A stretch of 64,000 bases of DNA from Candidatus Fermentithermobacillaceae bacterium (GTDB lineage: Bacteria > Bacillota > Sulfobacillia > Fermentithermobacillales > DUSS01): NCBI GenBank assembly GCA_014896535.1, contig JADBKE010000011.1, positions 1 through 64,000 of the forward strand, in the 5' to 3' direction. Positions within the stretch are counted from its first letter, which is position 1; each line of letters starts with the position of its first letter. The notes beneath the pieces are model-generated. The model was not told the origin of the DNA and ran no database searches. It saw only the letters and a program-made list of their open reading frames with translations. A program made the position numbers and the translations under genes. Positions 36,225 to 44,848 of this stretch are shown here, one piece after another.

Positions 36225-37670
36225 GTGCCGTCGACCTTTGCCGCGCTGCAAATAGGCTTGACCGGACTGCGGGCTCACAGGCGAGCCATGGAGGTGACCG
36301 GACACAACGTGGCCAACGCCGCGACAGAAGGTTACTCCAGGCAGGAAGTACTTCTCGAGCCCATCATTCAAACCAACATGACGCCGGAAGCGGGCGTCGC
36401 CGGTCTGGGCGTACGCATAAGGGATGTGAGGCGCGTGAGAGACAGGTTCATCGACGCGATCCTCAGGGGAGAGCAGTCGCGCAAGACCGCGCTGGAATCA
36501 GAGAAAGTCGTCCTCGACCACCTGCAAGTACTCGTGGGCGAGCCTTCGGACTCGGGCATCCAATCGGCCTTAAACGACTTCTGGGCTTCCTGGCATGACC
36601 TCGCCTCGGAGCCGCACCTGGTGTCAGCCAGAGCCACGGTGATGGAGAGGGGCAGGAACCTGGTGAGCCTGTTCAAGAGCCTCGGAACCCAGATGGACTC
36701 GATGGCTCACGATATCGAGGTGGATATCAAAGCTGCCGTTGCGAGAGTGAACTACCTGTCCGGAGAGATAGCCAAGACCACCCTGGAGATCCAACGGGCC
36801 CTGGCCAGGCACGAGCCTCTGGGCGATCTCCTCGACAAGCGCGACCTCATGCTGGACGAATTAACCGCTCTCACAGGTGCAACCGTAACGCTAAAGGACG
36901 CTGAGTCGTTGCGCGTGACGGTGGGAGGTCTCCCTCTCGTCGATGGCCAGGTTGTTTACCAGCTGGATGTCGCATTTACCAGTTCCGGCACGGAATTCAG
37001 GTGGCGGCCGCTTTCTTCCCCCAGCGACCAGTACGAAAAGGTTACCGCCATGGGGGGCAAGCTGGGAGGGCTGAAAACCGCCAGGGACGAGACGGTTTAC
37101 GGTTTTAAGGCTCAAATCGAGGGGCTCTTCAAGGACTTCGTAGACCAGGTCAACCGTCAACATGCCCAGGGCTACCACCTCTACTCGACCTCGGGGGAGC
37201 CGGCCCCGGATCCAAATGACCCCGCCAACTGGTTCTTCTCGGTGGGGGATCCTGCAGACTACCTGGATTCGGTTGAGGTGAATCCGTCGATAGCTGCGGA
37301 TCCTGGGTACATACGAGCTTCTAGCGTGGCTGGGGATCCCCTGAACGGGCGCAACGCTCTGGAGATTGGGGACCTAATCGAGGGGGCGAATAATCCCTCT
37401 AACGTGCCGACGTTCAACGAAAGATGGCAGTCAGTGGTGGGGAGCCTGGGGGTTACGGCGCAGAAGGTTCAGTCAGGCATTACCACTCAAGAGCTGCTCG
37501 TCAAGGAGCTTGCGAATCGAAGGGATTCCATAAGCGGTGTGTCCACGGATGAAGAAATGGCCAACCTCATACGGTTCCAGCACGCGTACGAGGCGTGCGC
37601 CAGGGTCATAACGGTCGCCGATGAAATGCTGGATACCATCATCAATCGCATGGGCATCAGCGGGAGGTAG
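36225..37670 (+). CDS. flgK: flagellar hook-associated protein 1 (FlgK)
   Basis: Joins hook and filament. The protein is about 481 residues. The start motif PSTFAALQIGLTGLRAHRRAMEVTGHNVANAATEGYSRQ and the C-terminal LIRFQHAYEACARVITVADEMLDTIIN are classic. GTG 36225 begins exactly at the family N-terminus, with GGGGGAA 8 nt upstream. GTG 36201 with GGAGG is an alternative that adds eight residues. Confidence 0.95.
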   Translation: MPSTFAALQIGLTGLRAHRRAMEVTGHNVANAATEGYSRQEVLLEPIIQTNMTPEAGVAGLGVRIRDVRRVRDRFIDAILRGEQSRKTALESEKVVLDHLQVLVGEPSDSGIQSALNDFWASWHDLASEPHLVSARATVMERGRNLVSLFKSLGTQMDSMAHDIEVDIKAAVARVNYLSGEIAKTTLEIQRALARHEPLGDLLDKRDLMLDELTALTGATVTLKDAESLRVTVGGLPLVDGQVVYQLDVAFTSSGTEFRWRPLSSPSDQYEKVTAMGGKLGGLKTARDETVYGFKAQIEGLFKDFVDQVNRQHAQGYHLYSTSGEPAPDPNDPANWFFSVGDPADYLDSVEVNPSIAADPGYIRASSVAGDPLNGRNALEIGDLIEGANNPSNVPTFNERWQSVVGSLGVTAQKVQSGITTQELLVKELANRRDSISGVSTDEEMANLIRFQHAYEACARVITVADEMLDTIINRMGISGR

Positions 37671-37679
37671 GCGAGGGCG

Positions 37680-38519
37680 ATGAGGATAACGGACAACATG
37701 GTAGAGAGGAATGTCCTGTTCGAACTGAGTTATGCGGAGCGCCGGTTGCTGAGGCTTCAGGACATGGCTTCCTGCGGCAAGAGGATCTCGAGACCGGAAG
37801 ACGATCCTGTGGGAACCGAGCGATCGATGTCCCTGAGGACTCACATGTCCCGCAATGACCAGTTCATGCGCAATCTGGTGCGGGCCAGAGGCTGGATGGA
37901 ACAAATCGAAGAATCCCTTTCGGAGCTGAGCTCGGTGTTGACCAGGGCCAGGGAACTCGGAATCTACGGAGCTACCGACTCCACATCGCCTCAGGCGCGG
38001 CAGGCACTGGCAGCGGAAGTATCCCAACTGGCCGAAGAGGTGCTGAATATCGGCAACGCGGAAACGGAGGGACGCAAGCTCTTAACCGGCACTCGCCCCG
38101 AGTGGAAGCTCGGTCCGGGAGTCGTCGTCACAGTCGAGAATCACGGCCCGGTGGCCGAGGGAGGAACCGGGCTCCTAGATGAGATATACTCGGGCCTCAA
38201 AAACCTCGAGGCAGCTCTGGTGGCAGGTGGTACGGGCGATACGTCGCTCATCGCATCGGCCACGCAAGCTCTGGATGATTGCATAGATAGAGTATTGTCC
38301 TACCGCGTAATAAACGGGGCCCGATTGAGGAGGCTCGATATCCTCGATGCTCGCGGTAAGGAAACAAACATAGAGTACACCAAGCTCTTGTCGGACACGG
38401 AGGACGTGGACCTGTCTTACGTCCTTGTAGATTTGCAGGCGAAGGAGGCAGCTTACAGAGCTACTCTGGGTGTGGCAGCCAGGATCATCCAGCCCACCCT
38501 CCTCGACTTCCTCAAATGA
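37680..38519 (+). CDS. flgL: flagellar hook-associated protein 3 (FlgL)
   Basis: Second hook-filament junction protein, 279 residues, close to the usual 290-300. It has the flagellin-like N-terminal D0/D1 helices (MRITDNMVERNVLFEL, then SCGKRISRPEDDPVGTERSMSLR) and a matching C-terminal helix (DLSYVLVDLQAKEAAYRATLGVAARI). The gene follows flgK by 9 nt. It has the flagellin fold but lacks a large variable central domain, so it is not the filament gene. Confidence 0.94.
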   Translation: MRITDNMVERNVLFELSYAERRLLRLQDMASCGKRISRPEDDPVGTERSMSLRTHMSRNDQFMRNLVRARGWMEQIEESLSELSSVLTRARELGIYGATDSTSPQARQALAAEVSQLAEEVLNIGNAETEGRKLLTGTRPEWKLGPGVVVTVENHGPVAEGGTGLLDEIYSGLKNLEAALVAGGTGDTSLIASATQALDDCIDRVLSYRVINGARLRRLDILDARGKETNIEYTKLLSDTEDVDLSYVLVDLQAKEAAYRATLGVAARIIQPTLLDFLK

Positions 38520-38575
38520 CCGCAGGATGAAGGGGACAAGGGATGGTTGGGGTTTGACTCAGAGGTGGTGTCGGG

Positions 38576-39031
38576 ATGGAAGTGATAAACACGGCATTCG
38601 GGCCGCAATACGTGGAGCCTGAGAAGGTAATCACTTTTCCCTCAGGGCTCATAGGTTTCCCCCAATTTCACCGCTACGTCGTGATCGACCGGGAAGGCGG
38701 AGAGGGGGTGTTCAAGTACCTCCAGTGCCTGGACGAGCCCTCCCTGGGCTTCGTGACCCTCGATCCCCGACTCCTGTTTACGGATTACGCTCCGGAAATG
38801 CCCCGGGAAGACCTGGAATCCATCGGGGTTTCCTCCCTCGATGAAGCTCTCTTGCTTTGCGTAGTGGTGGTGCCTCCGGACGTCACGAAGATGACCTGCA
38901 ACCTCCGGGCGCCCGTCGTGGTGAATCCCGAGACAAGGATGGCAAAGCAAATCATCAGTATATCGCCGGAGTACGAAACCAGGTATTACGTGTTTCCGGT
39001 CCTCGAGAGCTTCCTGCAAAGGACTGGATAG
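38576..39031 (+). CDS. fliW: flagellar assembly factor FliW
   Basis: Binds flagellin and antagonises CsrA. The 151-residue protein carries the family motifs ITFPSGLIGFPQFHRYVV and MTCNLRAPVVVNPETRMAKQII. It sits 2 nt before csrA, so the two are probably translated together. This adjacency is the standard FliW-CsrA switch arrangement. Confidence 0.96.
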   Translation: MEVINTAFGPQYVEPEKVITFPSGLIGFPQFHRYVVIDREGGEGVFKYLQCLDEPSLGFVTLDPRLLFTDYAPEMPREDLESIGVSSLDEALLLCVVVVPPDVTKMTCNLRAPVVVNPETRMAKQIISISPEYETRYYVFPVLESFLQRTG

Positions 39032-39033
39032 CC

Positions 39034-39315
39034 ATGCTCGTTCTCACGAGGAAAGTAAACGAGGCGATAATCGTCGGAAACGATGTCATCATCAGAGTTC
39101 TCGAGGTGAAGGGCGCCGGGGCGAAGGCTTCGGTGAAACTGGGGATCCAAGCGCCCCGGGGGACGAAGGTTCTGAGAGAAGAAATAGAGAGAGAAGTTGC
39201 TCAGGAGATGTCCCGGGCAGCTTCGGCCGGCAAAGACATAGCCACGGTCATGACACGAGTTAAAGAAGAAGCGGAGAAACGAGAGAAGCGCGAAAACCCT
39301 CAAGACCAGAGGTGA
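39034..39315 (+). CDS. csrA: carbon storage regulator CsrA with extended C-terminus
   Basis: RNA-binding translational repressor. ATG 39034 gives the CsrA start MLVLTRKVNEAIIVG, and the core (residues 1-55) includes KLGIQAPRGTKVLREEI with the RNA-contacting region. The protein is about 93 residues; CsrA is usually 60-75, so about 20 residues of charged C-terminal helix are extra. In Bacillus it represses flagellin (hag) translation and is relieved by FliW; hag is not next to it here. Confidence 0.95.
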   Translation: MLVLTRKVNEAIIVGNDVIIRVLEVKGAGAKASVKLGIQAPRGTKVLREEIEREVAQEMSRAASAGKDIATVMTRVKEEAEKREKRENPQDQR

Positions 39316-39321
39316 AAGGTC

Positions 39322-40713
39322 ATGTCGGAGCTGAGAGTGCTACCCACGTTGACCGGGCTGGACACGGAAGCCATAATTCAACAACTCATGAGCGTGGAGC
39401 GGCGCCCCATCGCGCTCCTAACCGAACGCCAGTCGTTGCTAAGCCAACAGAAGCAGGCGTGGGATGAGGTAAGATCCAGCCTCGAGGCCCTCGCCTCCAA
39501 GATCACGCCGCTGACCTACTCGTTTAACTTTTACAAGAAGACGGTGGAGGTGGGAGATCAGTCTGTCCTCACAGCTACAGCGTCAACGGATGCGGCCAAT
39601 GCCTCGTACGAAATCAAAATAACGAGCCTCGCCCGGGCCCAGGTAATCCAGTCGCGGGCCTACGCCGATCCCGCCGCCTCCCTTGGGCTTGTAGGAACCA
39701 TCAGCATCAATGGGAAAGACGTGGTTGTTGCCGCTGAGGACAGCCTCAACTTGCTGGCCCAGAAGATAAATGGGACGACCGGAGTAGGGGCTCAAGCATC
39801 TGTCGTTCAGGTAGCACCCGGCGACTACAGGCTCCTTATCACCTCGTCTCAGACAGGCACCGCCAACAAACTTTCCCTCGGAGGAGACATGGCCTTATGG
39901 CAGGAGCTGGGCTTTGTCGACACCACCGGAAAGGTTAACGAAGTGGTCGCCGCCGCTGACGCGGTGTTCACCATCAACGGGGTGCAGTTTACCAGACCCA
40001 CCAACGTCGTCTCCGACGCCATACCCGGAGTCACGTTGAGCTTAAAGACGCAGGCGGATCCGGTGACGGGGGCGGGGGGCATTACGCTCCTGACGGTAAC
40101 GTGGGACGATTCGTCCCTAATCCAACAGGTTAAAGACCTCATCGCCGCTTACAACTCCTTTATCGATACGGCGCGCAAGTACAGCGGCTGGGACCCGGCG
40201 ACCCTGAAAGGCGGCATCCTGTTTGGCGACCCGCTCCTTCGACGACTTTTGGCGGAGATCAGGCGGCTCATATTTAACCAAGTTCCGGGATCGACTCCGG
40301 GTTACGAATCCGCGGTGATGGTGGGCATATCGACCGGGCCGCTTGGGGCGTTTTCTAAAGAAGGCAAGCTCAGCTTCGACGAGACCAAGTTTGCCGACAA
40401 GCTTAAAGCCAACCGGGATGCCGTAGCGTACCTTTTCACCTCCGCGGATGGTATCGCTTCATCTCTTTCAAAGGGTATTTCCGCCTACACCAAGAGCGAC
40501 GGGTATCTCGAGGGGCGCATAACCCGGCTCACAGAAGAGGACAGGTCGATATCCCAGCGAATCGAGGACCTGGAAAGGCGGCTTGACATCCGCCTTGCTA
40601 CCCTCCGGAGGCAATTCACGGCCCTTCAAACCATGCTGGTGAAGATGAACTCACTGGGCACGTGGTTAGCCCAGCAAGTTGCCAGCATGACGCAGGGAAC
40701 CACGACAGCCTAA
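39322..40713 (+). CDS. fliD: flagellar filament cap protein FliD
   Basis: Caps the filament tip and folds exported flagellin. The 463-residue protein has the N-terminal motif LTGLDTEAIIQQLMSVERRPI, a central variable domain, and the C-terminal coiled coil (IEDLERRLDIRLATLRRQFTALQTMLVKMN at about 410-445). AGAGGTGAAAGG precedes the ATG. It directly follows csrA. Confidence 0.95.
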   Translation: MSELRVLPTLTGLDTEAIIQQLMSVERRPIALLTERQSLLSQQKQAWDEVRSSLEALASKITPLTYSFNFYKKTVEVGDQSVLTATASTDAANASYEIKITSLARAQVIQSRAYADPAASLGLVGTISINGKDVVVAAEDSLNLLAQKINGTTGVGAQASVVQVAPGDYRLLITSSQTGTANKLSLGGDMALWQELGFVDTTGKVNEVVAAADAVFTINGVQFTRPTNVVSDAIPGVTLSLKTQADPVTGAGGITLLTVTWDDSSLIQQVKDLIAAYNSFIDTARKYSGWDPATLKGGILFGDPLLRRLLAEIRRLIFNQVPGSTPGYESAVMVGISTGPLGAFSKEGKLSFDETKFADKLKANRDAVAYLFTSADGIASSLSKGISAYTKSDGYLEGRITRLTEEDRSISQRIEDLERRLDIRLATLRRQFTALQTMLVKMNSLGTWLAQQVASMTQGTTTA

Positions 40714-40767
40714 AGGTTGCGAGCAGGGTGACCGCAGCACGACCATGAGGCCTGAGAGGTGAGCACA

Positions 40768-41181
40768 ATGGCATACCCAGCCGGTGCGGTGGAAAAGAAG
40801 GCGCTGGATGTTTACGCGCAATCCAGGGTGTCAACCGCTTCGCCTTCAGAACTGGTGCTTATGATGTACGATGCGGCCATTAAAAACATGAAAGCGGCGT
40901 CGGAATACATTGCCAAGAAGGATTTCTCGGCGGCCAACGTTGCCATTACCAGAGCCGAGGACATAGTGGAAGAGCTGCGGTCGTCGCTGAATGTGGACGC
41001 GGGGGAAGTGGCTCTGGCTCTCGATTCCATTTACGATTACGTGTACAGAAGTCTCATCATGTCCAACGTCAAGAAAGACGCGGAGATTCTCTCCGCATGT
41101 ATCAAAGTGCTGGAGCAGATCAGAGGGGCCTGGGCCGAATTGGCGCGAACGGGCGCCCGTCCCGGACAAGCCAGGGGGTGA
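40768..41181 (+). CDS. fliS: flagellin chaperone FliS
   Basis: Binds flagellin C-terminus before export. The 137-residue helical protein has the family patterns VYAQSRVSTASPSELVLMMYDAAIKNMKAA and IYDYVYRSLIMSNVKKDAEIL. ATG 40768 is chosen, with GAGAGGTG about 7 nt upstream. Its presence implies that a flagellin is encoded elsewhere in the genome. Confidence 0.94.
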   Translation: MAYPAGAVEKKALDVYAQSRVSTASPSELVLMMYDAAIKNMKAASEYIAKKDFSAANVAITRAEDIVEELRSSLNVDAGEVALALDSIYDYVYRSLIMSNVKKDAEILSACIKVLEQIRGAWAELARTGARPGQARG

Positions 41182-41191
41182 CCCACCCGCC

Positions 41192-41536
41192 ATGCTGGAG
41201 GCTTACTGCAGGATGCTGGACCTGGCAAAAGCCCAGCGCGATGCAGTGATGAAGGGTGATTTCGACGCGGGTCAGGCGCTTTTGGAGCGCCAGGAAGCTC
41301 TGGCCAAGTCCATGTCAACGGAGAACGGGGGAGGAATACCCGAAGAGGAAAAGGAGGAAATTCTCGAGACCATCCGCGAAATACAGCGAATTCACGAGGA
41401 AATCTGTTCGCGGCTCCGGGAAGAGCTGAGGGCGCGCAGCGAGGCGATTTTGTCCACCATCGGCCAGCAAAGGGCCCTGGAGGCTTACGGGCAGTCCGAC
41501 GGGGAAGCGGATACGCGCTTCGACAGGAGAAAATGA
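41192..41536 (+). CDS. FliT-like flagellar protein
   Basis: A 114-residue, mostly helical, charged protein directly downstream of fliS, the position of fliT in Bacillus. GGGGGTG lies about 11 nt before the ATG, and the start is 10 nt after the fliS stop. Sequence conservation in FliT is low, so the call rests on size, helical content and place. FliT acts as a chaperone for FliD. Confidence 0.65.
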   Translation: MLEAYCRMLDLAKAQRDAVMKGDFDAGQALLERQEALAKSMSTENGGGIPEEEKEEILETIREIQRIHEEICSRLREELRARSEAILSTIGQQRALEAYGQSDGEADTRFDRRK

Positions 41537-41538
41537 AA

Positions 41539-41565
41539 GGTCCCGGCCGACCAACGGCCGGGACC
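41539..41565. terminator. bidirectional terminator between fliT-like gene and cspA
   Basis: Perfect 11-bp inverted repeat GGTCCCGGCCG (41539-41549) / CGGCCGGGACC (41555-41565) with a 5-nt loop, located between convergent genes. On the minus strand it is followed by TTTCATTTTC and serves cspA well; on the plus strand it is followed by the weaker ACCCGTTTT. Confidence 0.8.
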
Positions 41566-41580
41566 ACCCGTTTTCCGACG

Positions 41581-41781
41581 TCAGGAAATCTTTACGACGT
41601 TAGCTGCCTGAAGGCCGCGCGGCCCCTGAACGATCTCGAATTCCACGATGTCACCCTGGTTAAGGCTGCGAAAGCCCTGACTCTGGATGGCCGTGTAATG
41701 AACGAAAACGTCAGGTCCGTCCGCCCTCTCGATAAACCCGTAGCCCTTCTCCGCGTTAAACCACTTGACTTTACCTTGCAT
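41581..41781 (-). CDS. cspA: cold-shock domain protein
   Basis: RNA chaperone of 66 residues, a single cold-shock domain. The RNA-binding motifs KGYGFIE (RNP1-like) and VFVHYTAI (RNP2-like) are present, with the start [19 protein letters not shown] lies 11 nt before the ATG on the minus strand. A consensus promoter lies about 80 bases upstream, giving a leader of about 72 nt, and a strong hairpin terminator follows. It is one of only two minus-strand genes in the window. Confidence 0.97.
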   Translation of the reverse strand: MQGKVKWFNAEKGYGFIERADGPDVFVHYTAIQSQGFRSLNQGDIVEFEIVQGPRGLQAANVVKIS

Positions 41782-42164
41782 GTCGGGGCATTCCTCCTAA
41801 TTCTCGACGACCGGTTCCCAGCCGAGTCGCCAGCGAGCCACTTTCAGGCCCGTGCTCGCACTATAGCATGCCCCGAAGTAATCGTCAACAGACGTTTAAA
41901 TAATGCGTCTTGTGGATATTGTGAATAACTCTGTTGATAAGCAGCACAAGGCGTAAATGCGCTTGGGATTATATTGTGGACTGTCGAATCAACGCGGTAT
42001 AGGATGAATTCTGTCGAAGCACCGGAGAATCTATCTACCGTCCGGGCTTCAAACTCGGCCCGTCTCGGGCCGCTTCTGCGCGGAGAGGGGGTGCTTTGGA
42101 AGGATTTAGCTAGGGCTGCGGGAATACTGATCTTTGAAGACGGGGAATCGGGAGGAGAGAGCTC
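41782..42164. other. divergent intergenic region between cspA and hpf
   Basis: The left part holds the cspA leader and promoter (minus strand). The right part, to the hpf start, is AT-richer near 41890-42000 and has small hairpins (AGACG...CGTCT at about 41890-41910; GGCCC...GGGCC near 42057-42071). I could not define an hpf promoter with confidence. Confidence 0.4.
41860..41888 (-). promoter_or_regulatory. strong sigma-A promoter for cspA
   Basis: On the minus strand TTGACG (41888-41883), 17-nt spacer, TATAGT (41865-41860) with extended -10 TG. It is the best sigma-A match seen in the window. Confidence 0.85.
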
Positions 42165-42698
42165 ATGAGAGTCATCGTAACCGGTAAAAACATGGATATC
42201 AGCCCGGCGTTACGAGATTATGCTGAAAAGAAGTTGAAGAAGCTTTCGAAGTACGTGAAGCAATCCGTCACGGCCCAGGCCACCTTCAGCACGGAACGAG
42301 GCCGGTACATACTCGAAGTTACCGCGCCTCTCGATGGATATCTCCTTCGCGGCGAGGAGCAAGCTGCCGACCCTATGGCGTGCGTAGACCAGGTTGTAGA
42401 GAAGCTCGAAAGGCAGCTGGAAAAGCATAAAACGAAATTGTTAAAACGGGGCAAATCCCCTGTTCAGGCGCCAGTTGAAGAGGGGCCCGAAGCGTCCGCC
42501 GAAAAGCCTGATGGAAACGGGATGATCGTTAAAGTGAAGAGGTTTGCCATGAAGCCGATGTCTCCTGAAGAAGCTGTTACCCAGATGGACCTCCTGGGTC
42601 ATGACTTTTTCGTTTTCACCAACGCCGAAACGGGACTGGTAAGCGTCGTCTACAGGCGTAAGGACGGAAACTACGGACTGATCGAGCCCGAAACATAG
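42165..42698 (+). CDS. hpf: ribosome hibernation promoting factor, long form
   Basis: Binds 30S subunits in stationary phase and pairs ribosomes into inactive 100S dimers. The 177-residue protein has the N-terminal RaiA-fold domain (about 1-100, MRVIVTGKNMDISPALRDYAEKKL-type start) and the C-terminal dimerisation domain (about 118-175, VKRFAMKPMSPEEAVTQMDLLGHDFFVF). A Pro/Glu linker joins them. GGGAGGAG lies before the ATG. secA and prfB follow further down, as in Bacillus (yvyD). Confidence 0.97.
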   Translation: MRVIVTGKNMDISPALRDYAEKKLKKLSKYVKQSVTAQATFSTERGRYILEVTAPLDGYLLRGEEQAADPMACVDQVVEKLERQLEKHKTKLLKRGKSPVQAPVEEGPEASAEKPDGNGMIVKVKRFAMKPMSPEEAVTQMDLLGHDFFVFTNAETGLVSVVYRRKDGNYGLIEPET

Positions 42699-42734
42699 GT
42701 TTTAATCGTCCAGGAAGGGGAGGGGGCGCGCTTT

Positions 42735-43895
42735 TTGAAGAAACCAACGGTCACGGCGGTTGTGTTCGAAGGTGGACAAGCCCATTCCGACATCGAAGAA
42801 GAGATCGCGCAGGTTCGGAAGGAAGTATGTTTGGATACCCTTGAAAAGCTCACGCACGTTCCCGAAATCGACGGCGTGATTCTGGTCACCAACCATCAGG
42901 ACCTAGCCCGTCGCGCCGAGGATCTCGGCGTCCTGACCCGCCTGACCGGACGACGGAAGTTCCATTTCGGCAGCGAGCTCCGAGACGTAATAGTGGATCA
43001 CGGCATCGAAAACGTCCTCTACTTGAGCGGCGGGGCCGTTCCGCTCCTCACGGAGAGCGAGTTTTTGCAGATCGCTCTCGAACTCAAGAGGCGAAAAAAC
43101 GTAGTCGTGATGAACAATGTACAGTCTGCGGACCTCATCGCTTTTTCCCCGGCCAGAGCGGTGGACGAAATCCCTCTGCCGGACAGGGACAATCCTTTAG
43201 GCACGCTCCTCAAAGACATCGGGCTCAGGCGCGTTCTCATACCCAATTCGGGGCGGGTGAACTTCGACGTGGACACGCCCACCGATGTCCTCATCCTCGG
43301 CCTTCATCCGAGCTGCGGGAAAAGGGCGAAAAAAGCTATACAAAGCCTCTCGTGGAATCGAGAAAACATTATGAAGGCGTGGGATTTGCTCCGCGACGGT
43401 TGTAGGGAGATTGCGGTGTTGGGGAGGGTGGGACCGTCGGTCATCACTTATATCAATTCCAACATGGTTCACAGGATGCGGGTGTTTTCGGAAGAGCGCG
43501 GGATGAAAGCCCTGGGCAGGGAGGATCAGGGAACCGTCGTGTCACTCATCGGGCATGTCATCGAAGCTTTGGGCGCGAGACAGTTTTTCCGCTATCTCGG
43601 CTCGGTGGCGGATTGCGCCTTTTTCGATACGAGGGTGGTGTTCTCCCACCTGAAGAAGCGTTTTCCCGACCGGGACCGCTTTAACTCCGACCTCATGAGG
43701 TGGGATCTGATCGAGGATCCCTGGTTGAGGGATTTTACCAGGGCCGCTCAGGAGGCGCCCGTACCGATCGTGCTTGGAGGTCACAGCTTGGTGTCGGCGG
43801 GACTCTGGGTGATGGCGGAGACCGTTGTAGCGGAGCGAGGACAACCGGATTACCAGAGAGGAACCGAGATTATGCCCAGGGTGATCACATCATAG
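42735..43895 (+). CDS. uncharacterised protein with NTP-transferase-like N-terminal domain
   Basis: I do not recognise a named function. The 386-residue protein opens with a domain (about 1-195) patterned like small nucleotidyltransferases of the MobA/CofC kind: alternating beta strands and helices, a GGAVPLLTESEF segment at about 98-109, and FDVDTPTDVLIL at about 176-187, where such enzymes carry a metal-binding N-x-D-TP-x-D motif. The usual N-terminal Gly-rich NTP loop is not evident (VVFEGGQAHSD instead), so activity is uncertain. A second helical domain (about 200-386) has conserved-looking motifs GRVGPSVITYINSN and LGGHSLVSAGLW. The start codon is TTG, with GGAAGGGGAGG upstream. Confidence 0.6.
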   Translation: MKKPTVTAVVFEGGQAHSDIEEEIAQVRKEVCLDTLEKLTHVPEIDGVILVTNHQDLARRAEDLGVLTRLTGRRKFHFGSELRDVIVDHGIENVLYLSGGAVPLLTESEFLQIALELKRRKNVVVMNNVQSADLIAFSPARAVDEIPLPDRDNPLGTLLKDIGLRRVLIPNSGRVNFDVDTPTDVLILGLHPSCGKRAKKAIQSLSWNRENIMKAWDLLRDGCREIAVLGRVGPSVITYINSNMVHRMRVFSEERGMKALGREDQGTVVSLIGHVIEALGARQFFRYLGSVADCAFFDTRVVFSHLKKRFPDRDRFNSDLMRWDLIEDPWLRDFTRAAQEAPVPIVLGGHSLVSAGLWVMAETVVAERGQPDYQRGTEIMPRVITS

Positions 43896-43987
43896 GTTCT
43901 TCTTACAGGGCTCCGGAGCGCGCTATGCACCAGCGGAGGCAAGCGAAGAGCCAGTTCTTACGCTCCATGGCGAGAGAGGTTGGTTCG

Positions 43988-44629
43988 ATGAATGACAGAT
44001 ACGAGGACCGGGGGCGCCTGTACGAGGAGACTTTGAAGAAGATTCGGGGTGTGATCGGCTGCAGGGTTGTCCTGAACTCGAACGGCGAGATCGAAGAAAT
44101 CCATATCCTGGCCCAGGACGTGCGGCCGGCAAAACGCCTTTTACGGGACGTGGAGTCGGCGTTGATGGCGGGGCACGGGGTCTCCTTTGACAGGCGCAAG
44201 GTATCTATAGCTCTGGTATCCCAGGAAAAGGTCGCAAGCTCCGGCCGAGTCCGCCTCACAAAGACAGAAATGATCGCCGAAGACAGAGTCTATCGGGTCA
44301 AAGTGACGCTGGTGCTTGGTTCAGACGAGGTGACGGGAGAAGCGTGGGAGGAGAAGAGCGAGCGGGGATGGATTAGAGCGGCCGTTCGCGCTTGCCTGGA
44401 AGCCCTGAGCTTGCTCATTTCCCGTCAGGCCCGGATTTCTCTGATTGACGCGCACGTGGTCAGGATGAAGGACAGGGACATCGCTCTGGTGGCGCTGTGG
44501 TGTGCCGTCGGGCGCGAGGAGCATCTTTTGACCGGGTCGTGTCCGGTGGGAACGGACGAACGCGAGGCGGCTATCAAGGCTACCCTCGACGCCATCAACC
44601 GGAAGCTGCCTCTGTTGCTCAAGGGGTGA
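43988..44629 (+). CDS. uncharacterised conserved-looking protein
   Basis: Function unknown. ATG 43988 has GAGAGAGG about 9 nt upstream; the frame is open far upstream without a better start. In the 213-residue protein, residues 10-85 form a recurring bacterial domain pattern: IEEIHILAQDVRPAKRLLRDVESAL followed by a D-x-R-K-V-S-I-A motif. I recall this from several Firmicutes and Chloroflexi hypotheticals. A second alpha/beta part follows (about 95-213), ending LDAINRKLPLLL. There is no membrane segment. It follows the NTP-transferase-like gene by 92 nt and may act with it. Confidence 0.6.
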   Translation: MNDRYEDRGRLYEETLKKIRGVIGCRVVLNSNGEIEEIHILAQDVRPAKRLLRDVESALMAGHGVSFDRRKVSIALVSQEKVASSGRVRLTKTEMIAEDRVYRVKVTLVLGSDEVTGEAWEEKSERGWIRAAVRACLEALSLLISRQARISLIDAHVVRMKDRDIALVALWCAVGREEHLLTGSCPVGTDEREAAIKATLDAINRKLPLLLKG

Positions 44630-44639
44630 TTTTTCGAAG

Positions 44640-44752
44640 CTCCGTAAAAACGGTGAAGGAAACTCCTACGGCCCTATCGAATACTCGATTGGGCCGGTTA
44701 CCCCCGGGTTTTCAGCGAAGAGTTACCCTGATAGCGGCTAGGGATTGCCTAG
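44640..44752 (+). promoter_or_regulatory. structured leader of the micro-ORF/HD-GYP operon
   Basis: Two hairpins can be read: 44669-44679 with 44686-44696 (ten pairs, one mismatch, 6-nt loop), and CTAGG/CCTAG at 44738-44752, whose end touches the AGGGGAGG of the micro-ORF. No c-di-GMP or other riboswitch consensus matches. Confidence 0.4.
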
Positions 44753-44770
44753 GGGAGGTCAAACCTTACA

Positions 44771-44848
44771 ATGAGAAAGATCTGGAAGCTCATCTTGGCC
44801 CTTCTCGCCCTCATCCTCTCCGGCGCTGCAACCTGGCAGTACGGCTAA
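44771..44848 (+). CDS. 25-residue hydrophobic peptide
   Basis: A very short frame starting M-R-K-I-W-K-L-I-L and ending W-Q-Y-G. It has a basic start and one stretch of Leu/Ala/Ile long enough to cross a membrane. AGGGGAGG lies 12 nt before the ATG, preceded by a small hairpin. It ends 55 nt before the HD-GYP gene. It could be a real single-span micropeptide, a leader peptide coupling translation to the HD-GYP gene, or chance; the good ribosome binding site and the hydrophobic pattern favour it being real. Confidence 0.5.
   Translation: MRKIWKLILALLALILSGAATWQYG

Noticed and set aside
42001-42040. A sigma-H promoter before hpf (AGGATGAATT ... GAGAAT).
   Set aside because: Spacing between the elements is too long for sigma-H.
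41974-42168. A 64-codon plus-strand open frame whose stop overlaps the hpf start (ATGA).
   Set aside because: The overlap looks like translational coupling, but the start is TTG without a good ribosome binding site, the sequence resembles nothing I know, and it runs through the likely hpf leader. Kept as unproven.
44640-44770. A c-di-GMP riboswitch (class I or II) before the HD-GYP gene.
   Set aside because: The location is tempting, but the conserved core sequences of either class are not present.
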